This document shows positions 44,380-55,689 of a DNA stretch of 64,000 nt, piece by piece; positions within the stretch are counted from its first letter, which is position 1; every line of letters starts with the position of its first letter. The position numbers were made by a program, and so were the translations under genes. Source of the DNA: Megaustenia siamemsis (taxonomy: Eukaryota; Mollusca; Gastropoda; Stylommatophora; Ariophantidae); assembly GCA_032433765.1 (NCBI GenBank), contig JAVIAB010000124.1, positions 73,333,746 to 73,397,745 on the forward strand. The letters run 5' to 3'. The notes under the pieces were generated by a model. The model was not told the origin of the DNA. It did not search any database and worked only from the letters and a program-made list of their open reading frames with translations.

Positions 44380-45960
44380 TGGAATATCTTCTCCTTCAAT
44401 AGAAATCCTCATGAAGTGATCCAGTGAACTATCTTCAATCCTGTTCGTAGCGCTAGATGACCTTTCAATAGTGCTTGTTGATATTGGTACAGTCAATATT
44501 TTTACACTAGTACTTTTAAGTTCGTCATAACGAATTGAAGATTGAAGAATATGTTTTAATGTTCACATTTGACATTTGTAAATAGTTCACATTTGAGACC
44601 AAATATTTAAAAGACCTCAGATCTGCTTGCAAATTATCTTGATCTATGTCATGCCAATACTGACACAGACAATTAACATCTGACTCTTTTATCTTCTTAA
44701 CGTGATGAAATGATTTTTTTAAAAAATGAACATGCTGAAATTAATTCTAATACTTTCTTACTAAATCTTTTGTCCGTTTCAGATATTACATTATCAATGA
44801 ATTTAGCAAGCGTCTGCAAACAAGTTTTGTCATCACATACATCGGTTTTTATTGTTTGAATGTTTGACACTATTTTTTCAGTTTTTATGTTGCAATAAAA
44901 TCACTATGTTCGTATTTTTCTGCTTTCTGTACATCCACGGATATTGATTTTAAGTGTAAAGATGTGCTTGAAATTAGCGTTGGTAGAATTGACAACTGAC
45001 ATTTCTACTCCTGCAAGCATTTGTTTAAATTAGAAACAGCGTCCAGTATCTACACGAACGTAGATTTTGCATTTCAAGAAGTAATTCTCCAACAAACGAA
45101 GTTAGATTTTCTCCATTATTATGTAAATGCTCATAAGTCATCATGATTGACCCATAATATTTCTTAATGATGTGAGTGGTGTCATTTCTTAATGACTGAG
45201 TCAGCGCACAACTGTAGCCTCTGGAGATCTCAGCATAAGATCTAACATGTTTTAAATGTTGCAGACAACTGTTTCTTATTTTGTAGATTGGTGGAACAGC
45301 TTAATCATGTCTCTGACTACATTAAAAAAAAACACATTTTCACGTACGGAAACTTTTCTCTTGCACTTGTCACTGCAGGTGACAATACATGATCCCTACA
45401 ATGTATGTAGGGAATAGTCCTTCCTGATTTATCTAACATCCTTTTGAGAACCCCGGAGATCCTACCAGAAAAATTAGAACATCCATTAAATCCACAAGCA
45501 ATAAGATTACAAAATGGTATACCCCGTTTATTTATTTATTTCACTTTCCCTGCAGGCAGTTTGTGGTGGTTTCAGCTGTTGTATTTTGAAGTGGAATTAT
45601 GCACAAAAACGTCTCTCTAATTCCTTTACAGTCTGTCACATATCTCACACGTATAGATAATTAGATTTGTTATCAGTGTTTCTGGATTCATCAGTCATTG
45701 AAGCAGATGGTTTCACCTTAATGTCACTAACAAACTGTTCATCAAGTACCTCTCGCGTGCTTCAAATTTCACAAGCTGAATTCTTTACTGCAATATGTAA
45801 CTCGTTCACTCTATTTCTGAAGTGTGTTACTCAAAATTCTCAATACACAGTACCATCAAATTTCTCACACTGTGTTCATATTTGGTTGTTTGATATACCT
45901 ACTCTATAAGTTGGAAATATAAACTCCTCATTAAAATACTTATGGAATACTTATTTTCTT
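44380..45960 (-). pseudogene. hAT relic (ZNF862/KIAA1586-like)
   Basis: Minus-strand translation around 45500-45250 gives CGFNGCSNFSGR, GVLKRMLDKSGRTIPYIHC and MIKLFHQSTK, a central hAT segment. Near 44460-44390 the C-terminal ERSSSATNRIED segment resembles the ERSFSALKRIK dimerisation motif. The frames are scattered with stops. The Penelope-like element at 46029 is inserted at its upstream side. Confidence 0.65.
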
Positions 45961-46657
45961 GAAAATCAGCGTTTCATTGCTGATGTTGTATGTATTGAGT
46001 AGGTCTCTTTTCGGGATAATGCGGAAGAGGGTTAAGGCATAAAAATGCGAAGCTGCAGTAAAGCTGAATATGAGGAAAAATTAAAAAATAAAAAAAGGTA
46101 TGTAAGAAGCTTTACGTGACAAGTGGACGACACAGACTAAACAACGTTTCGGCTCAATAGGCCTTCATCAGGAACAAACAATAAAAACACACACACACAA
46201 ATTAATAACGAAACAACCAAAACAAAAACAATCGAAATGTGTTAAAGAAAACAACAACAAAAAGTAAAACTATCCTGTCAAATCCAAAATAAAATCGTAA
46301 CCAAGTGCGGCTGTCGTGAACGTCGAAAATCGTGCGAAAAAGTGCGTAAATGTAAACAGAACCAGAGGAGTAAACACAAGGGTCAGTGTGCAAACACAAA
46401 GGAGAAAGAATCGAATAGTAGTCTGACAGGTGTAAAAAGACGCTAAGAGTGAGATGTCTGAGAGTGGGGTACAGTAAAAATAAATGAGGGGTAAGAAGCA
46501 CAGAAAAAAAATTTTTTATAGAGGAGAAAACCGAAGTGTCTCATAAGGGACTAGAGGAGAAGAACTATAAAAAGTATGGCATAGTAAGTAGACCAAAGAA
46601 CCCAAATATGTGTAGTAGAGAAGGCTATGCAAAAGGGAAGGAGCAAGCAAAAAGAAA

Positions 46658-47482
46658 CTATGCGTATGAGTGTGATACATTCATACCTCTCGGGGTCAGC
46701 GAACCATACTGGACTATAAGGCGATTTTCCAAAGTATAGCGGCTGCGGTCGCCAGAGTGACAAAGGACAATACCAGTGACACGGATGTCGTCTTTGCCCT
46801 TGTGATCAGGGGAGTTGAAGTGGGAAGATACCGGAGTACCAGTATTTTGTTGGACATCACGTAGATGTTCACAAAATCTTTCCGCTAATCTTCTTCCAGA
46901 CTCACCAATATAGGTCATATGGCATCGTTGGCATATGATGGCATAAATGATGTTGCGGGACACACATGTGAAGCTATGCTTGATCTCGAACCGTCCATTA
47001 GGGAACAAAACCGAGTCAGCAGGGAGCACATAGGCACAGGTAATACAGTTTCGACCACAAGGGGCCGTACCGAAGTGTTGAGGGTGGGAGCAAGGGAGAT
47101 GGCTCCTAACCAAAATATCTCTCAAATTCCTGTCGCGCTTAAAGGCGATCATCGGGGGATCACTAAAAAGTAGACGGGTAGTGGGATCAGAGAGGAGAAT
47201 GGAACGGTAGCGGTTGAGTATCCTCACAGCAGCTAAGTTGTGGGGATGATATGTGAGGGTGAGTATAGTTCTCTCAGAAGGGGGGCGGTTGGAAGGGGTG
47301 AGTGCCTCGGGACGGGAGATAAGGAGGACCCGCTGGAGGGCAGACTGGAGGATCGAGTCTGGATAAAGCCGGCGGCTGAAGAAACCTAACATGAGGTGAG
47401 CCTGTAGGAGGAAATCTTGGTCATCCTGGCAGATGCGACGGAGACGCAATAACTGAGAGAACGGAATAGAATCACGAATCAT
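46658..47482 (-). pseudogene. Penelope-like endonuclease half, inverted arm
   Basis: This 274-codon minus-strand frame is identical in translation to the last 271 residues of the plus-strand frame at 47607-48869, from RDSIPFSQLLRLRR to the C-terminus. It includes the GIY-YIG motif and the Cys-rich linker but no RT palm. It is the left arm of the inverted repeat. It lacks the RT and is a partial copy. Confidence 0.9.
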
Positions 47483-48869
47483 TCTCTCCCATGGTCGCTC
47501 ATACCGACTTTTTACCCTTGATGTTTGCTCCCTCTACACCTCTATTCCTCACTCCGACGGCCTCTTAGCTCTACGTTTCTTTCTTGACCAGAGACAACAC
47601 CCCTCTGTGGATACTGCCACTCTTCTCCGCCTTACTGAGCTTGTACTCAACCTCAATACCTTTGAGTTCAATGGTGACTTCTATGATCAGGTTAGTGGAG
47701 TAGCCATGGGCACCAAGATGGGCCCTAGCTATGCTTGCCTGTTTATGGGCTACCTTGAGTACCAATTTCTCAATTCATATCAAGGTCCCCTTCCCATCAT
47801 ATACCTTCGGTACATTGATGACTGCTTCGGACTTACCGATCTACCTGAGGATGACCTCTCCAGGTTTATCGACCACATTAGTGGCTATCACAAAGCTATC
47901 AAGTTCACATCTTGTACATCCACTTCCTCTGTCACCTTCCTAGATCTTATCGTTTCTTTGGGTACTTCTGGCCTCCATACTTCGATTTTCTATAAACCCA
48001 CAGACGCCCATTGCTATCTTCTCTACACTTCATCCCATTCACCTTCTTGTCGTGATTCTATTCCGTTCTCTCAGTTATTGCGTCTCCGTCGCATCTGCCA
48101 GGATGACCAAGATTTCCTCCTACAGGCTCACCTCATGTTAGGTTTCTTCAGCCGCCGGCTTTATCCAGACTCGATCCTCCAGTCTGCCCTCCAGCGGGTC
48201 CTCCTTATCTCCCGTCCCGAGGCACTCACCCCTTCCAACCGCCCCCCTTCTGAGAGAACTATACTCACCCTCACATATCATCCCCACAACTTAGCTGCTG
48301 TGAGGATACTCAACCGCTACCGTTCCATTCTCCTCTCTGATCCCACTACCCGTCTACTTTTTAGTGATCCCCCGATGATCGCCTTTAAGCGCGACAGGAA
48401 TTTGAGAGATATTTTGGTTAGGAGCCATCTCCCTTGCTCCCACCCTCAACACTTCGGTACGGCCCCTTGTGGTCGAAACTGTATTACCTGTGCCTATGTG
48501 CTCCCTGCTGACTCGGTTTTGTTCCCTAATGGACGGTTCGAGATCAAGCATAGCTTCACATGTGTGTCCCGCAACATCATTTATGCCATCATATGCCAAC
48601 GATGCCATATGACCTATATTGGTGAGTCTGGAAGAAGATTAGCGGAAAGATTTTGTGAACATCTACGTGATGTCCAACAAAATACTGGTACTCCGGTATC
48701 TTCCCACTTCAACTCCCCTGATCACAAGGGCAAAGACGACATCCGTGTCACTGGTATTGTCCTTTGTCACTCTGGCGACCGCAGCCGCTATACTTTGGAA
48801 AATCGCCTTATAGTCCAGTATGGTTCGCTGACCCCGAGAGGTATGAATGTATCACACTCATACGCATAG
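47478..48869 (+). CDS. Penelope-like RT and GIY-YIG endonuclease, 5'-truncated
   Basis: The frame is open from the arm junction at 47478 to the stop at 48867-48869, although no ATG begins it. The first in-frame residues include LDVCSLYTSIPH, an RT motif typical of Penelope-like elements. Next come SGVAMGTKMGPSYACLFMG and the catalytic YLRYIDDCFG. The second half has a Cys-rich segment (CGRNCITCAY) and a GIY-YIG nuclease core (MTYIGESGRRLAERFCEHL). Upstream RT motifs are missing, so the copy is 5' truncated and unlikely to be autonomous. Confidence 0.9.
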   Translation: MILSHGRSYRLFTLDVCSLYTSIPHSDGLLALRFFLDQRQHPSVDTATLLRLTELVLNLNTFEFNGDFYDQVSGVAMGTKMGPSYACLFMGYLEYQFLNSYQGPLPIIYLRYIDDCFGLTDLPEDDLSRFIDHISGYHKAIKFTSCTSTSSVTFLDLIVSLGTSGLHTSIFYKPTDAHCYLLYTSSHSPSCRDSIPFSQLLRLRRICQDDQDFLLQAHLMLGFFSRRLYPDSILQSALQRVLLISRPEALTPSNRPPSERTILTLTYHPHNLAAVRILNRYRSILLSDPTTRLLFSDPPMIAFKRDRNLRDILVRSHLPCSHPQHFGTAPCGRNCITCAYVLPADSVLFPNGRFEIKHSFTCVSRNIIYAIICQRCHMTYIGESGRRLAERFCEHLRDVQQNTGTPVSSHFNSPDHKGKDDIRVTGIVLCHSGDRSRYTLENRLIVQYGSLTPRGMNVSHSYA

Positions 48870-49339
48870 TTTCTTTTTGCTTGCTCCTTCCCTTTTGCAT
48901 AGCCTTCTCTACTACACATATTTGGGTTCTTTGGTCTACTTACTATGCCATACTTTTTATAGTTCTTCTCCTCTAGTCCCTTATGAGACACTTCGGTTTT
49001 CTCCTCTATAAAAAAATTTTTTTCTGTGCTTCTTACCCCTCATTTATTTTTACTGTACCCCACTCTCAGACATCTCACTCTTAGCGTCTTTTTACACCTG
49101 TCAGACTACTATTCGATTCTTTCTCCTTTGTGTTTGCACACTGACCCTTGTGTTTACTCCTCTGGTTCTGTTTACATTTACGCACTTTTTCGCACGATTT
49201 TCGACGTTCACGACAGCCGCACTTGGTTACGATTTTATTTTGGATTTGACAGGATAGTTTTACTTTTTGTTGTTGTTTTCTTTAACACATTTCGATTGTT
49301 TTTGTTTTGGTTGTTTCGTTATTAATTTGTGTGTGTGTG

Positions 49340-49400
49340 TTTTTATTGTTTGTTCCTGATGAAGGCCTATTGAGCCGAAACGTTGTTTAGTCTGTGTCGT
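49340..49400 (+). ncRNA. Candidate hammerhead ribozyme core, Penelope 3' region
   Basis: The sequence contains CTGATGA at about 49358, a GGC/GCC stem with a 7-nt loop, then GAAAC (49378-49382). These are the two invariant boxes of the hammerhead, separated by a helix II. The mirrored copy lies in the left arm at about 46146-46167. Hammerheads are known from the long terminal repeats of Penelope-like elements. By eye I could not settle helices I and III or the cleavage triplet (GTC at 49393-49395 is a candidate). Confidence 0.6.
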
Positions 49401-49455
49401 CCACTTGTCACGTAAAGCTTCTTACATACCTTTTTTTATTTTTTAATTTTTCCTC

Positions 49456-49850
49456 ATAATGCGGAAGACCAATTTGACCACTTATTCAAATCAAGTTCAG
49501 GACTAATAGCTTTTTTGCTGCACATTGATTTCACGTGATTTCTTCTGGTTTTGATTTTCTTAGTTGGAGACAGCGGTAGTCCGATCGCATTTATCTGACC
49601 ACAAAGTCAACATGGTTTTGGCGTCAGCAAATACATGATGCAGCAGACGACTAGCCGTGGAGTGTGATACCAGTTCCCAGCTTTGTCCTGAGACGCGATG
49701 TGTGCCTGTGTGTGACTGCTTCCCCCCCCCCCCCCCCTCCCCCCTCAGTGATTTATATTTCTTCCTGCACTCCTATGAAGAAGAGGCAGGAGATTTGTTT
49801 GTTTAAATCGTTTCATCATCCTGGATGCCCTGGGCTTTGCCTTTATGTTA
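49456..49850. other. Interval with C-rich run, no gene
   Basis: It follows the Penelope target duplication and contains a run of about 14 C with CT interruptions at 49722-49745. A 63-codon frame there is low complexity. No feature is recognised. Confidence 0.45.
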
Positions 49851-51985
49851 GCTAGGTTGGGGTGGGGGGGGGGATGGGTCTGCCTTCATTCGCTCTCTCA
49901 TTCTCTCTATAATGGACATTTGTTTTTTTCATGTATATGTGTAAGAAAATTTCTGGTTCATACGTTCGTCCACTGAATTTCTTTACATTGCGACAGACCC
50001 ATACTAGGTGTCTAAAATAAGAAAGTAGAGAAACTAACATGTTGTGGTGTTCTGGTGTCGTGTTTGGTATCGTGTTTAGCATTATCGCTCTGTGTATGTC
50101 TACTTTGTGTTTGGTATATGTTTGTAGTGTGTCATGTAGTGCGTGGATTGTTGGTGTGATGGTTGGGCATCTATAGTATATGTGTTCTTCGTTTTCTTGT
50201 GTGTTTGTGTTGCACATTTGGCATTTGTCACCTTGTTCCATTGGCGTCGTATTAAACAGAAGTCTATATGCGACTTCTCTCTCCTTTGGAGTGACTACTG
50301 GGTTGTGCAGGTTCTGGAACGTGCCGCTGTAATTTTGAATGTTGCGTGTGTAACCCCATTTGATCCTTCGTTGTAGTGGTGGGGCTTGTTGTATTAATTG
50401 TTGGTATATGTATTTTGTTGTTTGGTTCATGAGGTGTTCGTTTCCTTGTATGGCTTGTATGCACGACTTGTAGAAAGTAGGCTTCGTTCCGTAATAGTGT
50501 GGGCTTGCGTTGTTGATTTTTATGTGCCTGATGAGCCTGAGTCCCATGTAGTAATGGGCGAAAAGGTAGCTGTGTGGTCGTTGAACGATGAGCCCCACAT
50601 GGCCGATTCTGAAGGATTTTATTTTGGAGTTGATGTCTTGAAGAGCGATTCCCCCTTCTTATTTCCTTTGGATCAGTGTTTCGTGTTTTATATTGTGAAT
50701 GACGTGAAAGATGAACTTGTTGATGTTCTTGTTAATTTTGTGAGTAATGTGCCGAGGTGGGTCGAGAACTGTGATCGTGTAGAGTAGTTTGGGTAGGATG
50801 ATATTGTTGACGATGACGCTTCTGCCGAAGATAGTTGATGATTTGTGTTGATATCTCAGCAGGGTGTCGGTGATTTTTGTGGTTAGAGCCTGCCATGTGG
50901 GTTTGCTTATCTTGGGGTTGCACTGGAAGGTGATGCCGTACACCGTCATGACGTCGACAGATGTCAGTCCTAAAGGGAAATCCTTTTTGTTCTGCCACCT
51001 GCCGATCCCCATGATGGATGACTTCTTCACGCTGATCTTCGCCCCGCTGCTGTTACCGAAGTCTGTGTATGCTTTGATGATATGTGTTATTGAGCGGTCG
51101 CTTGTGGGGAAGAAGATGGTGTCGTCGGCGTAAGCCATGAGCTTCCGTTGTCTTCCTCCTGGTATAAAGGTGCCTCTGATGGATTCGTATTTTCCTATTT
51201 TTTCGAGTAATGGCTCTAAGGCTAGGATGTAGAGCAGCGGAGACAGAGGGCATCCCTGTCTGACGGACCTGGTAAGTGTGAAGGAGTCCGTGAGTGTGTG
51301 ATTGACGAGGACTTTGCTCTCAGTTCTGGATTACAGGATTTGAATCCATTGTCGAAAGTTGTCTCCTATGTTACAGTTGTGCAGTGTCTTGTGTAGGTAG
51401 GAGTGTGATACCCTGTCAAAGGCCTTTTCCTGGTCTAGGGACAGAATCGACGATTGCACGTTTCTTCCGTGTGTGTATGTAATGATGTCTCGTATGAAGT
51501 GGGTGTGCTTGGTTATGTTTCTGCTTTGGATGCTGCACTGTTGGTGTTCGTGGACAAGTGATGGCATGAACGGTTTTAACTTGTTCGTCAAGGTCTTGGT
51601 GAGTATTTTGTAGTCAACGTTGAGAAGCGATATCGGTCTGTCATTTGTTAATTGTGTCTTTTCCGTGTTGTTCATTCGGAGGAAGGTGATGTACGACTCG
51701 CTCAGGCTTAGAGGTAGATGTCCTTTATCAAAGGAGTCCTTAAACACCTTCAGTAGGAGTGGGCCTAAGTAGCGGAGGAAATGTTGGTAGAATTCCGCGA
51801 TGAGTCCATCCGGTCCTGGTGTCCTATCCCTATGCATTGATTTAACCGCGGTCGTTATGTCCGCGAGTGTTATCTCAGCATCCAGTGTTTGTCCGCCTCC
51901 ATTAGTTGTTTGGTGTGCTCCTTGTACTCGTCTTGAACGTGCGATTGAGGTGTTCCTTCCTGCCTGCGTGTGACTGCAAATTTGT
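49850..51985 (-). mobile_element. Tx1/L1-like LINE, RT and C-terminal region, decayed
   Basis: The minus frames show RT motifs: DRTPGPDGLIAEFYQHFL, TNDRPISLLNVDYKILTK, IQSRNITKHTHFIRDII and SLDQEKAFDRVSHSYLHK (51837-51331). Then MAYADDTIFFPTSDRS (51138) holds the catalytic aspartates, and KPTWQALTTKITDTLLRYQ and FGRSVIVNNIILPKLLY follow. The C-terminal frame at 50598-49852 contains CQMCNTNTQENEEHIYYRCP, a zinc-like CCHC end typical of Tx1/L1-type LINEs. The endonuclease is missing and frameshifts split the pieces. GC content is higher than the neighbours. Confidence 0.83.
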
Positions 51986-53088
51986 CACTATCTGAACTGC
52001 GGTCCGATCGAGAGTTTCATCAAAGTGGTGGCTTGACTATATTTGTTGGGACTACGATGCTTGGGGCACGCTCAGTGATCATGAAGTCTACACCGGAAAT
52101 GGCGCGAGGTGCATGGGGATTATTTTGCCAGTGACGGCCGTTACGACGGTCCGGAAGTGTCCATTTTGAGCTGCTTGCCATTTGTAGAGAATGCACCGAG
52201 TTCAATAGTACATTATGAACGTAAAAACTAGCCATTTTAACAGAAAGCTGCGGGTTCAGTTGAACAGTGTGAACGATCGAGTTTAGACACTTTGTAAGTT
52301 GCTGAGCAGATATGGGAAAGACCCACCTGCAGTGAAACCATTCCGTTATAAAATCAAAAGTCTAAATGTATCTTTTCACGCAATGTACGAAGATTTTTTT
52401 TTCGATTGTATTTTTACGATATTCAGAGGAATTATGTCCCCCCCCCTCCCTTTCCTAGTAGTTCCTGCTGCTTAATATTAGAGAAAGGTTCATTAATAAA
52501 TACACCTGTGGTTTTCTAAAGTATGTTTGCATCTTTCAGATAGTATATAAAACAAACACGACAAAAAAAGCACAACCTCGATCTTTATCTTTAACAAGTC
52601 ACTTGCACTTATCTGTCCAAGAGTTAATAAAATTATACACAGACTTATAGCTAGCTGGCTTCTCTTCCCTCGAAATATGTTCGAATGAATTAGCAATTGT
52701 TATGGACAATAATAGATCGTGAGAAAATGTTGCTATGGTAGTTGTCTGAATAATAGGACTGCCTGGATCTTCGGTGGCTTTTTTCACAGAAATTACTTTC
52801 AAGGGCACTGTAAACTGTGAAGGTATCAGGTTTCAACTTATTTGTAGAAGTTATAAACTATTACAAAAAAGTGCGCTATCACTCGTTGTGAGAACCTGGT
52901 ATCTCATTTCACAATTGTTAGTTCGTTTTCTAATAAAGCTAATGCAACAACCACAACCTCAGGATAGCAAACTGTCTTGATTCGAAAATATGTATAAGGC
53001 CTTACATACAAATTTCGTACGTGTTGGCAAACCTAACTCGGCTATTTGTCACAACTTTGATTTAATAATACCTTTTTATAAATAAATA

Positions 53089-53090
<2 letters not shown>
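51986..53090. other. Interval with no recognised gene
   Basis: Its first 250 bp have higher GC and may belong to the Tx1-like LINE or another element. The rest is AT-rich with a C run at 52437-52446. Short open frames near 52600-52980 on both strands have no recognisable domain. Confidence 0.4.
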
Positions 53091-53092
<2 letters not shown>

Positions 53093-53146
<54 letters not shown>

Positions 53147-53398
53147 GCGAGAGCTCAGTGGTTAGTGAACTGGACTACAAAGAACAAGGGGTAGGGTTCG
53201 ATCTTAACCGACGGCTTCCGGGTTCACCCAGCCTTAAATGGGTACCGGATTTTTTCTGGGAAACTAAAGCGGCACGGGCGTAATACCGACCACATTACCT
53301 AAAAATCATGTGCCGAAGGTCTGTAAAAATTATGGTCACTAACACCACATTCCTTATACACCACTTGGCGTGATGGGAGCTCTTTACTTACTTTTTAA

Positions 53399-53461
<63 letters not shown>
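53093..53461. repeat. (TA)n array split by a SINE
   Basis: TA-dinucleotide repeats at 53093-53142 and 53395-53461 flank a SINE unit. The two halves were presumably one array before insertion, or the array expanded from the insertion flanks. Confidence 0.92.
53144..53392 (+). mobile_element. tRNA-derived SINE (family A) inside (TA)n
   Basis: It starts GTCGCGAGAGCTCAGTGGTT with B-box-like GGTTCGATCTTAACC. It carries the family core GGCACGGGCGTAATACCGAC and the tail CCACTTGGCGTGATGGGAGC then TTTACTTACTTT. The host array is pure TA, so target duplication cannot be read. Confidence 0.88.
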
Positions 53462-53467
<6 letters not shown>

Positions 53468-53659
53468 TAGCAGCTGAAAGTATATTATGTGGTAGAATCC
53501 ATATAGCAACAAAGTAGAGGTCTGAACACTTATGGACTGGTCATTCGTGCAGTGAGGATAACCTGTTACCTGTCGTCCAAAACTGAAACTAACATAAAGA
53601 TTTAAAATTTTGAATCAACTATTACACACCTCATTTATGAATACATTTATTATGGATAC

Positions 53660-54240
53660 ATTTATGAATGTATCACACTCATACACATAGTTTCCTTTTG
53701 GTTGCTCCTTCCCTTTTGCATAGCCTTCATATTTGGGATCTTTGGTCTATCTACTATGCCATGCTATTTATAGTTCTTCTCCTCTAGTCCCTTATGAGAC
53801 ACTTCGGTGTTCTCCTCTATACCTTTTTTCTGTGCTCCTTACCCTTCATTTGTTTTTGTTTTTGTTTTTATTGTACCCCATTCTCAGACATCTCACTCTT
53901 ACCGCCTTTTGAGCACCTGTTAGTCTACTGTTTTATTCTTTCTCCTTTGTGTTTGCACACGGACCCCTGTGTGAACTCCTCTGGTTTGGTGTGCATTTGC
54001 GCACTTTTTTGAACATTCACGACAGCCACACCTTTGTTACCATTTCCTTTTCATACACACAGGATAGACATATTTCGAATATTTTTGTTTTGAATGTTTT
54101 GTTATTAGTTTTGTGTGTTTGTTTTTCTTGTTTGTTCCTGCTGAATGCCTATTGGGCCGAAACGTCGTTTAGTATGTGGCGTCCACTTATCACGTAAAGC
54201 TTCTAACATACCATTTTACTGTATTTTTTAATTTTTCCCT
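53660..54240 (+). mobile_element. Penelope-like element 3' fragment (older copy)
   Basis: It aligns with the end of the plus-strand element from ATGAATGTATCACACTCATA (compare 48842) to CACGTAAAGCTTCT(A)ACATACC (compare 49415-49430). It carries many substitutions and small indels. The hammerhead-like box has changed to CTGCTGA at 54138-54144, while GAAACG at 54159-54164 is kept. No coding frame remains. Confidence 0.82.
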
Positions 54241-54435
54241 ATTACACACCATAATTTTTTTCCTGGAAAAAGCTACACATGCAGTGCTGGAGCCTGGATT
54301 TGAAAATCTCAATTCGGTATTTGGCATTACTAAAAACTTGCAATAACATTATTTTTTTCCCATGTTCATTGTTATTATTCTCAAAATCTTACAACCATAG
54401 ATATTATTGAACGAATAATATGAATTTAATTATTA

Positions 54436-54782
54436 AAATTGTCGTGGTAAGGTAAAGGTAAAGTACGAGACTTGAACCGGCGTCTTAGCACGCGAGTTTC
54501 CACCCATATGTGCTCGGTCGCCTATCCAGAAATGTTCGGAGATTTCTGTATAGTAGCGCCTCATGCATCGAAACTCAGATGCGAAGCAACATTCCTCACC
54601 TTCCCAGGGTAATACCCTGGTACTCATTTCTGCCAACGGCTGGGTCGACCGTGGGGGTATTTTTTTTTCCAACTACGAGTACAACTCACACTGCTCCCAG
54701 CGGGAATCGAACACAGGTTGTCCGAACGTCGGTAGTCCAGTCGGGTGGTTTTCCCAACTCGGCTATCGAGGCACCCGGCAGT
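54436..54782 (-). mobile_element. tRNA-derived SINE (family C)
   Basis: Read on the minus strand from 54782, it starts GCCGGGTGCCTCGATAGCCG and has a B-box-like TGTTCGATTCCCGCT about 60 bp later. It ends with a TTTACCTTTACCTTACC-like tail at 54440-54460. No exact target duplication was found. Confidence 0.65.
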
Positions 54783-54784
54783 TA

Positions 54785-55680
54785 TTGAGATAGGGAGATA
54801 GGTAGGGAGAGAGGTACGTAGGGAGGGATGGAGGGATAAACTTAATGTACTTGAGCACTAGGATCTATAGAGCAGTGAAGTGAGGCCATCGCCTCTCATA
54901 TAGAAAGCGTTTTAGTTCGATTCACATTTCAAGGAACAAGCAGTTATTGGTGAAGTAACCTAGTCTACTACATTCTGCTCATTCTCACAGGCGATATTGC
55001 ATGGGAGTGGTTCTAATATGCGATACTACACAAAAATACGAGTGATCTAGTTTATAAATTTTGGGGGGTAATTACGTTTTAGCTGATTAATGGGGACGAA
55101 GGTACACATCAGGAGTAGAGATGAAAGCTGTCAGCAACTCAAAGCTGATCAATTGCGCACCAGAATAGTTGAACCAGAACTATCTAGATCCTACTCCACC
55201 CTTTGGTGGTGACATTAGAAATAGACTAGCCAGTCTCTTCTGGCCAAACGAGTAGGAATCGAACGGGAAGGCAAACTGGTGCTAAAAACGCCGTGATTGA
55301 GTCGGATAAATTGGGCCGAAAGGCGTGAATCTTACATTATACTCCAAACTTCAACACAGCGCATTTTAACCCAATTTAACGCCCTCTTAGTGCAGATAAC
55401 GAATAGGACCGACTATTATTTCCTTTAGTAGTCATCGGATTAACGCTAGAGAGATAGCGAGAGGAGGAAGGATAGAGGAGAACGAGGGAGAAGGGAGTGT
55501 GAAAGGGAGGGAGGTAGAGAGAGAGGGAGACAGGTAGGGAGGTAGGTAGGGAGGGATGGAGGGACAAACTTAATGTACATGAGCACTAGGATCTATGGAG
55601 TAATGAAGTGAGGCCATCGCCTCTCATAAAGAAAGAGTTTTAGTTCGAATCACATTTCAAGGAACAAGTGGTGGGGTGTA
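54785..55680. repeat. Direct repeat pair with (GGGA/GGTA)n purine tract
   Basis: A unit of about 150 bp containing AAACTTAATGTAC and GAGGCCATCGCCTCTCATA then TTTTAGTTCGA occurs at about 54795-54945 and 55525-55670, in the same orientation. Each begins with a GGGAGGTAGG-type stretch. The right copy follows a purine-rich tract of about 120 nt (55441-55562). Between them lies another possible SINE with a minus-strand B-box-like CGTTCGATTCCTAC near 55257. Confidence 0.7.
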
Positions 55681-55689
55681 CCATACACT

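Larger units (their letters stand above)
46029..49455 (+). mobile_element. Penelope-like element with long inverted arms, 13-bp target duplication
   Basis: The insert is bounded by ATAATGCGGAAGA at 46016-46028 and 49456-49468. Its left arm (about 46070-47477) is the reverse complement of its right arm (about 48050-49455), 1.41 kb each, with a 572-bp single-copy centre. The right arm plus centre carry RT and GIY-YIG coding sequence on the plus strand; the left arm repeats the C-terminal half on the minus strand. About 42 extra bases lie at the left end only. Penelope elements commonly show such inverted, truncated upstream copies. It lies beside a hAT relic. Confidence 0.9.

Noticed and set aside
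46919..47173. 84-codon frame repeated at 48354-48608
   Set aside because: It is the antisense shadow of the Penelope endonuclease frame and is duplicated only because of the inverted arms.
46070..49455. Assembly fold-back artefact as an explanation of the Penelope inverted repeat
   Set aside because: A single-copy centre and an outer 13-bp duplication argue for a biological insertion, although read-level confirmation is still the decisive test.
52599..52808. 69-codon minus-strand frame and its plus-strand partner 52774-52980
   Set aside because: Short, with no motif or splice support; treated as unassigned sequence.
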